Assembly (NCBI GenBank): GCA_026315105.1
Contig: CM048744.1
Location: 315,587,270 to 315,651,269, forward strand
Length of the DNA stretch: 64,000 nt
DNA from: Locusta migratoria
Lineage: Eukaryota; Arthropoda; Insecta; Orthoptera; Acrididae
Direction: 5' to 3'
The position numbers and the translations under genes are program-made. The notes beneath the pieces are model-generated. The model had not been told where the DNA came from. It ran no database searches and was given only the letters and a program-made list of their open reading frames with translations. Below are positions 1 to 10,585 of the stretch, piece after piece. How positions within the stretch are numbered: position 1 is the first letter of the stretch; the number at the start of each line of letters is the position of its first letter.

Positions 1-1
1 G

Positions 2-373
2 CTTCATTACTCATGGGATAGCAGCTGGAAAGTTACTGCCCCTTCCAATAAACGCACCGTCAAAGATACGACTGCAGCTTGGAGTTCATTTTTACGCCCT
101 TCCTGGAGAAAATCGACTGTCCTCTGTCGCCTCCGTATTAGACATTTCAGGCTGACCCATGGATTTCTTTTACGCAATGACAATCCACCGCATTGCGATG
201 GTGGAGCCGTATAATCCGTGGCTCATATTCTGGTTGAATGTCTTCTCCATTTGACGCTTCGTGGCGACTATGGCCTACCGCCTTCGTTGCCTCTAGTTTT
301 GGTGGATGACCCACGGATGATTGATCGTGTCCTTGCCTTCCTCCGTGAAGGTAGGTTTCATTCTCAGCTCTAA
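2..373 (+). pseudogene. LINE ORF2 C-terminal fragment
   Basis: This is the C-terminal end of a non-LTR retrotransposon polymerase, cut off by the window edge. The frame that starts at base 2 reads WKVTAPSNKRTVKDTTAAW, then a segment with RLRIRHFRLTHGFLLR, then PPHCD and VAHILVEC. That is the usual LINE tail of a polar LTHG strand followed by a Cys/His cluster. The frame ends at a TAA at 371-373 and carries an internal TAA at 212-214. The second cysteine of the cluster appears to be lost, so the copy is dead. I cannot place the clade from this short piece. The 3' UTR follows directly to about 767. Confidence 0.75.
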
Positions 374-767
374 GATTCAGGGTGAGTGGGTTTGTGACTC
401 TTTGCTGTTTGCCGGGTTTAGAGCCTTCTCCCCCCCACCCAGTCCTCCACTCACTCTTTTAGTTTTTAACGTTGTTTTATCTTTCCCTACTCTAAAGCTG
501 TGATCTGTTGACCACTGTAGCCTACCATTAGTAACTTGTGATTTAGAACGTTGTGGTCGCTTCCGGAGCTGTGGGTGCGGACACTGTAGCTTTTGCTACC
601 CTAAGATGGTTTTAGTCTTGTCGGTGAGATGATCTTAATTCCTTTTTTTTTTCCTAGTAGAATGGTCTTTTAGCTTTCCCATATTTTTCGTTGGTTTCTG
701 TGGCATGTACAATTCGGAGTTAAAGGGACTGATTACCTCGTTGTTTGGTCACTCATTTCCATCAACA

Positions 768-812
<45 letters not shown>
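374..812 (+). mobile_element. LINE 3' UTR with (AC)n tail
   Basis: Non-coding 3' end of the LINE whose coding tail ends at 373. Near its end, bases 725-752 form GGGAC-TGATTACC...GTTTG-GTCAC, a short imperfect hairpin that closely resembles the 3' hairpin of the SINEs in this window. The unit ends in an uninterrupted AC dinucleotide run at about 771-812, which may be the LINE's simple-sequence tail or a microsatellite grown from it. Confidence 0.55.
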
Positions 813-817
<5 letters not shown>

Positions 818-896
818 ACAGTAGTTCATAAGTAGTTTGTAAGTTTAGAGTCTGAAGATTCCGCAGTTAAGCTTCACAATCATTTGAACATTTGAT
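813..896 (+). mobile_element. SINE 3' fragment (subfamily A)
   Basis: Only the tail of the common SINE is present: AGTTCATAAGTAGTTTGTAA, then a decayed hairpin region, then CATTTGAACATTTGA. The tRNA-like head is missing. It abuts the AC microsatellite, so the 5' truncation may have happened at that repeat. Confidence 0.7.
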
Positions 897-1434
897 TTGA
901 CGACGAGCGCCGGGCCTCAGCGCCGCCAACGCATGTCTGGAAAGAAACACCGCTACTGTTACGTCACTACCACAATTTTCAATCGCCCATCTTGCGTATC
1001 TAAAATATTATTCCGTCGCTTTCAACATCCATCGCTAATCTCACGAATTCGCGCTGAATTCAGGGTAGGAAAAGAGAAGAAGCGACGAATGCGCTCTTTC
1101 TATTGCCTCCACCCATTCTGGTTTCACGCGATTTTTGTTTAACGCCATAAGCCAGTCTTATTCGTTTCAAGAACTGAAACAGGGAAGCGCCCATGTAGCC
1201 GCACCATCTCTTGTTCACACAGAAACTATCTGCCGCTCCAAATAAAAGAAAATACGGAGTGTGAAACAGGCTTTAGTTTATGATTTAATTAATACGAATG
1301 GTTCTATATCGAATATTTTGAATTAAAAACTCATGTATAGCTATTAATAGATCATGGAGTCTATGCATTGCAATCAGGGACAACGGTCCCCTAAGGCACT
1401 GGAATAATACAGCGCCCCACAATGTTTCCTGCAT

Positions 1435-1628
1435 GCCGGCCGCGGTGGCCGAGGGGACTGAGGCGCTCCAGTCACGGTCTGCAGGGCTACTACGGTCGGG
1501 GGTTCGAATCCCCCCTCGGGCATGGATATTTGTGCCGTCCTTAGTATTAGGTAGTTCATAAGTAGTTTGTAAGTTTAGGGACTGATGACCCCGTAGTTAA
1601 GTCCCATAAGCTATACAAACATTTGAAT
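1435..1628 (+). mobile_element. tRNA-derived SINE, subfamily A, full length
   Basis: A complete copy of about 194 bases. The head GCCGGCCGCGGTGGCCGAGG holds a pol III A box (TGGCCGAGGGG) and a B box (GGTTCGAATCC), and resembles a tRNA-Leu class head. The body has CTCGGGCATGGATATTTGTG and AGTTCATAAGTAGTTTGTAA. The tail carries a GGGAC...GTCCC hairpin and ends in ACATTTGAA. SINEs encode no protein and are copied in trans by a LINE. Confidence 0.9.
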
Positions 1629-3998
1629 GTGAAGCATTTGTTTCCTGCCTGCATATGTTGGCAGCGCAACTATTTACACTCCCATGTCAGTAATCATCAG
1701 AGTTGGAGGCATGGTCATATTTAAGTGGCTAAAGAATAGTATCTGAAAGAAGTGCAGCATACACTTGATCATCCTACAGGGATGTTCTGGGGGATTTTTT
1801 TTTTTTAATCTTACTTTATATCTGACATATGTCTATGACAGTAATAGTTTTAAACGGAATTTTTTAGTTTTACTTTTTAATAATTTTAACAGATGTGGTT
1901 AGTGTAAAGATAATGTTACTCATGTTTTATTAAAGTGTTCGATGAATATTAATTCCGTTGTCTTGTTGTAGCCCTTGAGGACGACGAAATGTCGAAACGC
2001 ATAAAGCCTTAATAAAAAGCAATTTGTTGTCAAGACGGTAAAGTTATTTCAAGTGTCGTGGCTTTGACTACATTTCAGCTTTCTGGTAGTCCGAAAAACA
2101 GTTTTATGGTTTGGTTCTTTTTCTTTCGTATAGTTGCGTCTACCGATAGGTGATTTATATATCGTGAATAGCTGCTCTGCTAATATAAACGTAAGCTTAT
2201 TAATATACACATAATAAAACTTAGATTGCAGCTGCAAAGCATGATAATCAACAATGCACGAATACAACATCAAAATAATCCTCACAGACACAAACGCATG
2301 AAGCGATCGCTATCTCATTTCCGAGCGTGTTTCGACCATAAAAACGCATCATTACGTTCTTCGGAACAATAAAAACACTTTTTTTTCTGGAGTTGTTGTA
2401 CTGTGCGGCACAGCGCAATATTTTTAGACAATATTCCAAAACAATGCTCAAACAAATGCTGTATTCCTACTCAATGTCACAACAGCAGCAGCGGTACAAA
2501 TGAATATAATAATATCAGTTTTAATGAAAGGTAAAGAAGAGCTTTTTGTCATGAATCGCGTTTTACGCTCAAATTTATTTTATTGTGTTGACACATTATT
2601 GGATTGACGTAGTTACTACGTAGTAATAAATATGCATGTTAAACGTTTGTATATGAACACAACTATTACTGTAATCTTATTGTTTCGCTTGCAAGTAAGA
2701 TAAAATAAGAGTACAAGGCTCCTGCAGCTGTAGATACATCTGTGCCACTGCTCCTTTCCGTAGATTGGCGGGCAGCAGATCTCGATAAGGAAAAGGAAAC
2801 AAAGGGCTCTACCCAAGTAGTCTTCCGTAACCGCGGGAAAAACTTTTCGCGGGCTATGTCTGATAACATCCAGCCTTCCTTCGCAACAAACAAGTTGGCC
2901 GCTCTCTTCTTGATGGCCACATCGAGGATTCTGTGCTTCCTTCCTTCCATCCTCTTCTATGAAAGAATCGGTGCTGAGCTAATGAATAGCAGCTCTATAA
3001 CCGTGCTGATTGTCAAATCGTATCTTGATACAGTTACATTCTCCTCCATCTCATCATCTTGTCTTATCACATTGATTGATTTTTTAAAAATCGTAAACAA
3101 CCACTAATGGATTAGTACACACGGAGATTGCCCAAAGGTTGTTTTCCGGCTGGCCTAACATGTAACGAGGCGTGCTATTAAAATGAAGTAAAAGTATAAC
3201 TGGTAATAGATAATTGAATCCACATCATTTGAAATGTTCACGCGAGATATAAGCTGTTAATTATGCATTCTATATCAGAAGAATGAAGTGATGTGCGTGG
3301 AGAAATACCGTATATGTGAAAAATGAATAACATGATTAGATTCAAGGAATTGCAATAGGGCTCTAGTCATGGTAAGAAATGTAAAATAAATCATAAAAAA
3401 TTCCGAACATAGCTATCTTTAGGTAGACTAAGATTCATGCTACTAGCCAAGCCCACTCAATTACGTAATTATGATAATATATACATCGCCAATAATAAGG
3501 ATTCTTTTAAACAGAAAAAAGTAATTTCCTCTTTCATAATATCCGTTAGTACCATAATGCCATAAATGAAAAAGATGTCACTGTTTCAAAGGGGTATCAA
3601 AATTCGAACACAGCTTTGTGTAAACTCAAGGTGAATTTGGATGCCCTCCGAAGACTCCAGCAGCCAGCCAACCGTGTCCGTATAGTAAGGTAGTTTCATG
3701 TAAGTGACACAATTCCACACGACAAAACTCTGTGCCTTTAATGTCATTCAGGCTACTTAATAATTCACGTAAGTAAAACTTTCGAGGATCACCCCAGAGA
3801 GGGAATCTCCCAAGATGCTCAGCGGAAACTGAACAATAGTTACGACACGTTATGAAGATACAATCACAAACGACTCTATCATTTGGTGCAGTCATTTGTT
3901 ATATGCCAGATATTTTTCTATTAAACGTGCATCACATATCTGAATAATCTATATCTCCTTATCAAATAAACATTGCCCAGTGACATACTTTGTCTCGA
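1629..3998. other. AT-rich intergenic DNA, no supported gene
   Basis: No coding segment in this stretch has family support. A 1972-2012 segment ending in GTCGAAACGC and AATAAAAAGC looks like the 3' end of an old retroelement. Two opposite-strand open frames overlap at 2666-3107; neither shows a motif I recognise. A minus-strand frame at 3626-3895 is likewise unassigned. Confidence 0.5.
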
Positions 3999-4315
3999 TA
4001 TCTAATAAAGATATTAAAGTAAATTAGAGGCATTGAATTTAAAGTTATGCCGCGGCCGGGATTCGAGCCCGGGACCTCCTGCTTGCTTGGCAGACGCCAT
4101 TACCACGTTTTTAAGCCACCGAGGCTTAATAATTATAGCGACTGCACGGATAGTCTTAAGGTACGCCCCGCTCCACTACATAAATCTCAACTCTTCCCTT
4201 ATAAATATGTACTATTAGAAAAAAAAATTACGTCTGCCAAATAAGCATGAAGTCCCGGGTTAGAATCCCGTCCGCGGCATTAATTTAATTCAATGCCCTA
4301 ATGTCTTTAATGTGT
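3999..4315. mobile_element. Palindromic tRNA-like element, diverged copy (P1)
   Basis: Two inverted arms face each other across about 140 bases. The left arm (about 4003-4089) holds the reverse complement of a tRNA-like 3' half, with B box read as GGGATTCGAGCCC. The right arm (about 4231-4315) repeats it in the forward sense, with GTCTGCCAAATAAGCATGAA, then GGGTTAGAATCCC and CCGCGGCAT. Outside the tRNA-like parts the arms continue into matching AATTCAATGCC sequence. It has the architecture of the copies near 50-56 kb and 61.3 kb but differs in sequence. Confidence 0.65.
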
Positions 4316-5631
4316 ATCTCCTAGTAGGCATGAAACGACATAAAGGTATCCATGAATTCTCCACCAACTTCAATAACTGGTATACTGATGGGACACGATG
4401 CAACGAAAGGGGCAATAGTGTCGGCTGCCTAGAGTCATCGCCCAGAATAACAATCGGACGCACTCACGATACACGGATCGAGCATAATTGCGATTGAATT
4501 AGTGTTCGGATACAAATTTTAACAAGTTCAACCAATTAGCCAATTGTGTAGCTTTCCGTGACGCTGCACTTTCGCACGGATGAATAGGAAATGATGTCGC
4601 ATTACTCGTGCCTATCTGCAGCAAACATGACGACACGGGCGTTGCCTGTTCCACCACTCGGGAACACGCCTTCTTTATTACTTCGCAGGACACCGCATTG
4701 ACATATGTCAATAACAGCGATTCATTCCGGACAAGATTAAAATTGTGTCGCGTACAAAAACCGGCTCGAGCTCCATGCGACTTTAGCGGCAAAAAATCAA
4801 CGAATTTATTTTACCAATAAAATAAACAGGAATGTTCCCGACAAACAGTCTTATATTAAATACACTTTAGAAAAGATGTTGAAAAAAAACACGGTTTCTG
4901 AATCAATCCAACAGAAAAAATATTCAGAGATGCGTAGCTAAAATCCATCCAAATATTAGGAGAAAAAAATCAGAATGATAAGAAGCGCCTTCTCAAAACA
5001 GAATAAATAAATAAATAAATACCAAATATATATATATGAATAAAAGAGAGCACTATTTGGCAGACGTCGATAAATCAAATGTATTTAGTTTGTCATTTTC
5101 AGAGTTCCTTTAAAAAGGTCGTTATCTGATAAGAGGATAAAGAACGGACTACACAAAGAGGATTGTGGTATTTGTACTGAAGTTTCAACGGTTACAAATA
5201 AAAACTGTATATGTGCGTTTGTTTAAGCTGAAAATCTTACAACGTTATCCAGAGCTGAAACTTTTCGAACTGTCTGGCAGACACATATTTCGTGCAGTTT
5301 TTAAATCATTTTAACCGTCGATGATATGCTGCACACTAATATGAAACATGTTATCTCATACCGTGTAACTGAATAACATTTTCCAATATGCAAGTGCTGT
5401 CTGTTACAGTGATGACATTTAATTTCAATTTAAATCGCTTTATATTTAGAACTCACTGAAAAACCGTTACTACACTGTTCACTGGATGGAAACGAATGAT
5501 GCGACCACAAGGATTGGTTGGAAGTGAATGAAACTACTTATGATAAAAGACCATTTGACTTTAATTATCTGATAACAATACCGGATGAAATAGAGATAAC
5601 CGATGGCTATTATATGTTGGCTCCCGGTAAA
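4316..5631. other. AT-rich intergenic DNA
   Basis: No gene or repeat is recognised apart from short simple runs such as (AAAT)n near 5002-5020 and (AT)n near 5028-5036. Small open frames on both strands overlap and lack recognisable motifs. Confidence 0.5.
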
Positions 5632-6654
5632 TCTATATCTATAAAAGTTAATGTCTGTTCGTTGTCCGTTTATCACGTCTGAACCACAAGACATAAAGAG
5701 CTAAAAATTTGTACAGTTACTAATATCTACCAGTAGAAGGCTTTAGGCACGGTTTCATGGCGATCGGATATATATATAATGTGAATTACTGTTCGTTGTA
5801 CGCATATGACGTCCGAACGACAAGGCGCAGACTGCTGTTCAACTGTTTGTAGAACTTATGGGACTTAACTACGGGATCATCAGTCCCTAAGCTTACAAAC
5901 TACTTATGAACTAGCTAAGACTAAGGACGGCACAAATCCATGCCCTAGGGGGGATTCGAACCCCCGACCGCAGTGGCCGTGCAGACCGTGACTGGAGCGC
6001 GTCAATCCCCTCGGCCACCGCGGCAGGTCAAGACGCAGAGACTTAAATACTTGTGCAGTTACTAATTTATACCTAAGGAAGGTTTTGGGCACGGTTTTAT
6101 AGCGATCTGATACATATTTAGTAATTTGAAGAATATAACGAGAAATGCGGAACAATAATTACTCTTTGGAAGTATATTTATTCTTTGAAAATGGTTTTAT
6201 TGGTTGCATTGTTGATTGAGGTTTGATAATGATAAAAGGGTGGAGTATATTGGGATGGAAAGTTACCGGTGCATATAAAATTCAACGTGTGTGTGTTTGT
6301 GTTAATATTTCGCTCTGCAGCGAAAACTACAGAACTCAAACAAATGGTCTGTGTGTAATTGTTATGTGATGTCTCCCATTGTACACCATAGCAGTTCCAT
6401 GCCGGTAGCTATAAGGGGGTGGAAGATATGGTGGTTGAAAGTCGCCAAATTACAGAAACCTTTGGACTGAAGGCCGGTGATGACGTTTGCGACTCTATAG
6501 CAAGGAGGTTACATACAGCGAAACGTGATTCCACAGACCATAAATTTGGTCTATGCGTGCTACAATGTCTCCAGCACTTTCTCTGTAAGGATAAGCATAC
6601 GAATAAGGAAATGTAATCAACGAACACGCGGGCGGAGCCGCGGGTTTAAGCTAG
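5632..6654 (+). mobile_element. Non-autonomous Helitron
   Basis: The unit begins TCTATATCTATAAAAGTTAA followed by TGTCTGTTCG, a typical arthropod Helitron 5' end with TC after an A. It ends in CTAG at 6651-6654 followed by T, as expected for insertion between A and T. A hairpin lies just upstream of the end: CGCGG at 6627-6631 pairs with CCGCG at 6638-6642. There is no Rep/helicase coding region, so it would depend on an autonomous partner. The interior contains a diverged direct repeat of about 130 bases (about 5650-5780 and 5790-6120), the second copy interrupted by a SINE. Confidence 0.72.
5834..6028 (-). mobile_element. SINE subfamily A inside the Helitron
   Basis: Full-length SINE in reverse orientation: tail GGGACTTAACTACGGGATCA, body CATGCC, B box complement GGATTCGAACC and head CGGCCACCGCGGC. 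The flanks CAAGGCGCAGACT (5821-5833) and CAAGACGCAGAGA (6029-6041) look like a decayed target-site duplication. The insertion lies in the second internal repeat of the Helitron, so it is younger than that duplication. Confidence 0.88.
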
Positions 6655-6655
6655 T

Positions 6656-8013
6656 AAGGTATAAAATGCATTGACTCGCAACGATAAGGTTGCATAAAAC
6701 TTTCTCGGTTTTGCGTCCGCGCCAAGTGCTTAAAACTCCACGGGCTTTCGGCTAAGCACTCCTTTGCCTTTGTCAAGTGGTATGACTACCTTGTGGCTGT
6801 AAACACGGACTTATATGCACTAGCTGCCGCCTGTGACGTCACTGGTGGCACGCGGGATCTTTATATATCGGGATGCGTCGACGTCGACTCTGAGTTCGAT
6901 GCGTCCGCCTTAACTGTGAGATCACTGGTTCCCATACCGCGCTGAGGTGCAGGTTTTTAATTTCGATGTCTTCTTTAATTATATAGTCCCAGAAGTTGTT
7001 ATTACGAGCCATGAAGAAGGTTTCATCAAATTTGTTTCGATGAACGTTTACTAAAGTATGGTCAGCTAAAACTGATTTCTGTAGGAATCGTAAACGGTAA
7101 CACCTTTGATGTTCCTTCCTGTGTTGTTCGACATTTCATACTGATTGTCCGATACAAGACTGGCCAGACTCGTATCTTGTTGACAGCAGGAGTTCGGGTG
7201 CGTCTGTAACTGATGTCAATAATTGCCGTGTTTTTTTTTTTTTTTTTTTTCAGAAGCCTGAAGACTGATTCAATCCTTTGTCTCCTTAACAAGCGGCGTT
7301 TTTGTTCTCCACAGAAACACAGAACTGCAAAAAAAGAAAGAAAAAGTTTCTTGTCTCCTCGTCGGTGGCGTTATTGTGCTCCTTTCCTGAGATCGCATCA
7401 CTAATTTCATGGCCGTTGTAGCTATTATTCCTGAAGATCTTGCGTAGGTTAACCAATTTTCCAGGTTATCGGCGCCTGATATTGTTCTTGCACGATTTAC
7501 CAATATCTGTAATACAGTGCGCTTCTCTGACAGGTGATGATGATTAATGTCCTCCAAGTACTGACTGGTGTGCGCAGGATTTCTACAGACGCTCTTGCCA
7601 TGGTATCCATTCCGATTCCAGCGGACGAAGACGTTGAGGAAGGGAAAAGTAGTCTTTTAGTACTTCAATGGAGATCTGGATGTTACTGTAATTGCTGTTC
7701 ACATGTTACAAGAACTCGTCGAGTTTCTCACTTCCATGGGGCCGAATGACTAACGTATCGTCAGCGTATCTGAAGAAACGTCTTTGGTTTAATGACGCCG
7801 TGACTAAGGCAATATTTTCGATATTGTCCATGATTTGGTTCGCAATAGCTGGAGCTAACGGGCTTCCCATTGCAACGCCGTCCGTCTGATCATAATACTG
7901 ACCGTTGTATAGAAAATAGGAAGACACTGAGTCTAAAGAGTCTTTGATAGACACATTCTGACTTGCTGCTTTTATAATTTTATGTTTGATGTTGTATTGA
8001 TCTGGATTAAATA
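6656..8013 (-). pseudogene. Penelope-like element: RT to GIY-YIG region
   Basis: Minus-strand relic of a Penelope-like retroelement. The best part (7954-7706) contains FLYNGQYYDQTDGVAMGSPL, APAIANQIMDNIE and the catalytic RYADDTLV, a hallmark set of PLE reverse transcriptase. Downstream, 7557-7270 holds HHHLSEKRTVLQILVNRA, the linker region, in another frame. The 7060-6890 stretch reads RNKFDETFFMARNNNFWDY and IKNLHLSAVWEPV, which resembles the end of the GIY-YIG endonuclease half. Frames shift several times, and a T-run at 7231-7251 interrupts the reading. Bases 6656-6880 look like the 3' non-coding end. The element continues past the SINE at 8026-8221. Confidence 0.8.
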
Positions 8014-8025
8014 CTGCTTAAAGAA

Positions 8026-8221
8026 AATCTTCAAATGTTTGTAGAGTCTATGGGACTTAACTACGGGGTCATCAGTCCCTAAACTTACAAACTACCTATA
8101 AACTACTTACAACTAAGGACGGCATAAATATCCATGCCCGAGGAGGGATTCGAACCCCCGACCGTAGTGGCCGTGGAGACCGTGACTGGAGCGCCTCAGT
8201 CACCTCGGCCACCGCGGCCGG
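8026..8221 (-). mobile_element. SINE subfamily A inside the Penelope-like element
   Basis: Full-length reverse-orientation SINE with a perfect 12-base target-site duplication, CTGCTTAAAGAA, at 8014-8025 and 8222-8233. The perfect duplication marks it as a relatively young insertion into an already decaying Penelope-like element. Confidence 0.93.
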
Positions 8222-8233
8222 CTGCTTAAAGAA

Positions 8234-8994
8234 TCGAACAGATTCTGAAAATCTGCGGGAAATAATTTTTTTCAAAGATGTCAGTCCAGAGCAACGAACA
8301 TGTAGGCGTTAAAAATGTCGATAGGCGTTGTTGAAGTTAAGACAACACCGGGAACCACCACTGCAAAAGAACGTCGGCGAATAGTTATATTTACTTGCAG
8401 AATCAGCCGTGGAACAGCTGTAGACATTTTGTGCTGGAATATGGAATGAAATTAAACTATCCGCCGTAAGCCGGTGCTTGGTGACCTCAAGTTCCACAAT
8501 ACTGTTAAATTTCTGACACAAAGGGGAATAGAGTTGCAAAATATCGGACTTCTCTGAATAAAAACATTAACTGCAGGTTCTGAAAATCAAATAAGTATAC
8601 ATTTAATTGAAGGTGAAACAAACTTACGTAATCGCGAAACGAATTGTAATAGTGAGCAAGCATCTCTTTGCAACTGATGGGAAACTGCTGAAAACAAATA
8701 ATAAAAAGGTATTGGGAATATGAGAAGTTAATTTTGAATTTTTTAAACTGGGGTTTTATTATAATAAGAATGAATATGGGAAGCTCACAGTTGCATATTA
8801 ATGGTGGAGAGTATGAAGAGCCGTCTGATCAGTACGAGACTTCAGAACAGAAAGAACGAAGAGCGCTTCCGTTCTCTCTCCAGGCCGGACGAAGAAATTG
8901 ATAATGGTGAAACAGAACTCAAAAATTAAACGAAGAACGGACACGCAAGCTACAAGCGTCGGAGATCTAATTTTAGTAAAAATAGGAGGCGCGT
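8234..8994. other. Possible 5' remainder of the Penelope-like element, then unassigned DNA
   Basis: The first tens of bases are continuous with the Penelope-like element once the SINE is removed. Beyond about 8290 I recognise nothing. A minus-strand frame at 8309-8539 shows no clear reverse transcriptase motif. Confidence 0.35.
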
Positions 8995-9228
8995 CAAGAA
9001 AGTAAGTTCCGTTTGGTTATATAAAACGAACGGGTACAGATACAGAAAAAATATTGATTGTACAAAACTCTACAACTGTTAAACTACTTTCCGACATAGC
9101 TTCCGAAATTTTGTAGGCAATTGTCATAGCATGCAACAAGGTTTTATGTGTCTTTTTCATAGAATGTTGCCGCCTGTGTAATCAACCATGTGGTAAGAGG
9201 ATTACTGTCAAAATATTTTTTTTATTTC

Positions 9229-9269
<41 letters not shown>

Positions 9270-9647
9270 TTTTTTTTTTCACGCTATTGCCTGACCTCAC
9301 ACATCGAATGTGACCAAACAATTCTTACGGAAATTTCAATTGGATCTGTTTGATCTTCCTCCATACAGCGCGGACCTCTTTCCTAGCGACTTTCATATTT
9401 TCTTACACCTAAAATCTGTTCTTGGTGGTCAACAGTTCAACGATGGTTGAATACACAGGCGGCAACCTTCTGTGAAGGATGCATGCAAAAACTTGTGGCA
9501 TGCTATGACAAGTGCCTACAAAATTTCGGAAGTTATGTGAAAAGTAGTTTAAGAGTTGTAGAATTTTGTGCAATAAAAATTTCTTCTGTATCTGTGTACA
9601 ATTTCATTTCATTACCAAACTGAACTTACTTTCTGGATGCGCCTCGT
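8995..9647. mobile_element. Foldback mariner-derived element
   Basis: Flanked by TA on both sides. The ends GGAGGCGCGTCAAGAAAGTA and its partner TTACTTTCTGGATGCGCCTCG are inverted copies. Each half carries the 3' end of a mariner transposase, so the element is an inverted duplication with arms of roughly 200 bases. The right half still encodes a degraded CCxPYSxDLxPSDF-type stretch (around 9355-9395) and a GGQQFND stretch. The centre has a CT microsatellite. The same structure occurs at 19879-20410. Confidence 0.75.
9232..9280 (+). repeat. (CT)n microsatellite and T run
   Basis: About 36 bases of CT/TC dinucleotides, then a T run to 9280, in the centre of the foldback mariner. Confidence 0.95.
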
Positions 9648-9744
9648 ATTTAATGTAATGTTACAATTCGTAACTAGCGGCAAAACATGAAATTTAACAC
9701 AATGTTTCACGCACCAGTTCGAGTGATAAAGCCTGACGACAAGA

Positions 9745-9937
9745 AAAAATGTTAGTAAATCTATCGGACTCAAATACGTGGTCATTAGTCCGTAGCTTAC
9801 AAATTTCTTAAACTAAAGTGACTTAACCTAAGGATAACACAAACACCGATGCCCGAGGGGGACTCGAATCCCCGACGGCGATCGGCCGCGCCCACCGCAG
9901 CACGGCGCCCCAGTATGCACGGCTAACCGCCGCGGCG
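9745..9937 (-). mobile_element. tRNA-derived SINE, subfamily B-like
   Basis: Reverse-orientation SINE flanked by a perfect 10-base duplication GACGACAAGA (9735-9744 and 9938-9947). The tail is the GGTCATTAGTCCGTAGCTTA variant and the B box complement is GGACTCGAATCCCC. The head differs from subfamily A, ending CTAACCGCCGCGGC. Confidence 0.88.
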
Positions 9938-10107
9938 GACGACAAGATACTTTGAGAGTGTGACCAGTCTCATATCGGGCGAACAGTAGGAACAGTCGAA
10001 CAACACATGAAGGAACATTGCAGGTTTTATCGTATGTGACACCTTGAGAAATCTGCTTTAGCTGGGCATTCTTTTGTAAACGGTCATCGATACTAATTTT
10101 TCACTAA

Positions 10108-10242
10108 GGTCGGGAGTTCGAATCCCCCCTCGGGCATGGATATTTGTGCCGTCCTTAGTATTACTTAGTTCATAAGTAGTTTGTAAGTTTAGGGACTGAT
10201 AATCCCGTAGTTAAGTCCCATAAGCTATACAAACATTTGAAC
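10108..10242 (+). mobile_element. 5'-truncated SINE, subfamily A
   Basis: Begins just before the B box (GAGTTCGAATCCCC) and runs through CTCGGGCATGGATATTTGTG to the GGGAC...GTCCC hairpin and the ACATTTGAACA end. The A-box half is missing. Confidence 0.85.
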
Positions 10243-10372
10243 ATTTTGATACAAATTTTATGGAAACTCCGTTGTGACTCCCACTAACGGCATCTTTGAC
10301 AGTTAGCGGCTTGTGATCCAGCGATCTCGCAGTTAACTTTGATTTGATTACAAACATGAAAGAACCACTTCG

Positions 10373-10573
10373 CCAGCCGCTGTGGCCCAGGGGACTGAGG
10401 TGCTCCAGTCACGGTCTGCACGACCACTGGGGTCGAGGGTTCGAATCCCCCCTCGGGCATCGATATTTGTGCCGTCCTTAGTCTTAGTTAGTTCATAAGT
10501 AGTTTGTAAGCTTAGGGACTGGTGACCCCGTAGTTAAGTCCCATAAGTTCTACAAACATTTGAAAATTTTTTG
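10373..10573 (+). mobile_element. SINE subfamily A, full length with target duplication
   Basis: Complete copy with a perfect 12-base duplication AGAACCACTTCG at 10361-10372 and 10574-10585. The A box is mutated (TGGCCCAGGGG). The B box GGTTCGAATCC is intact. Confidence 0.93.
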
Positions 10574-10585
10574 AGAACCACTTCG

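Noticed and set aside
1374..1559. Open frame with PEGGFEPPTVV-type peptide, and similar frames at 5904, 19658 and 62976
   Set aside because: These are read-through translations of SINE heads. The same peptide appears wherever the SINE B box is translated, and the SINE is non-coding.
2666..3107. Overlapping opposite-strand frames with some polar, protein-like composition
   Set aside because: No domain, splice context or homologous copy supports either strand, and each excludes the other. An exon cannot be ruled out.
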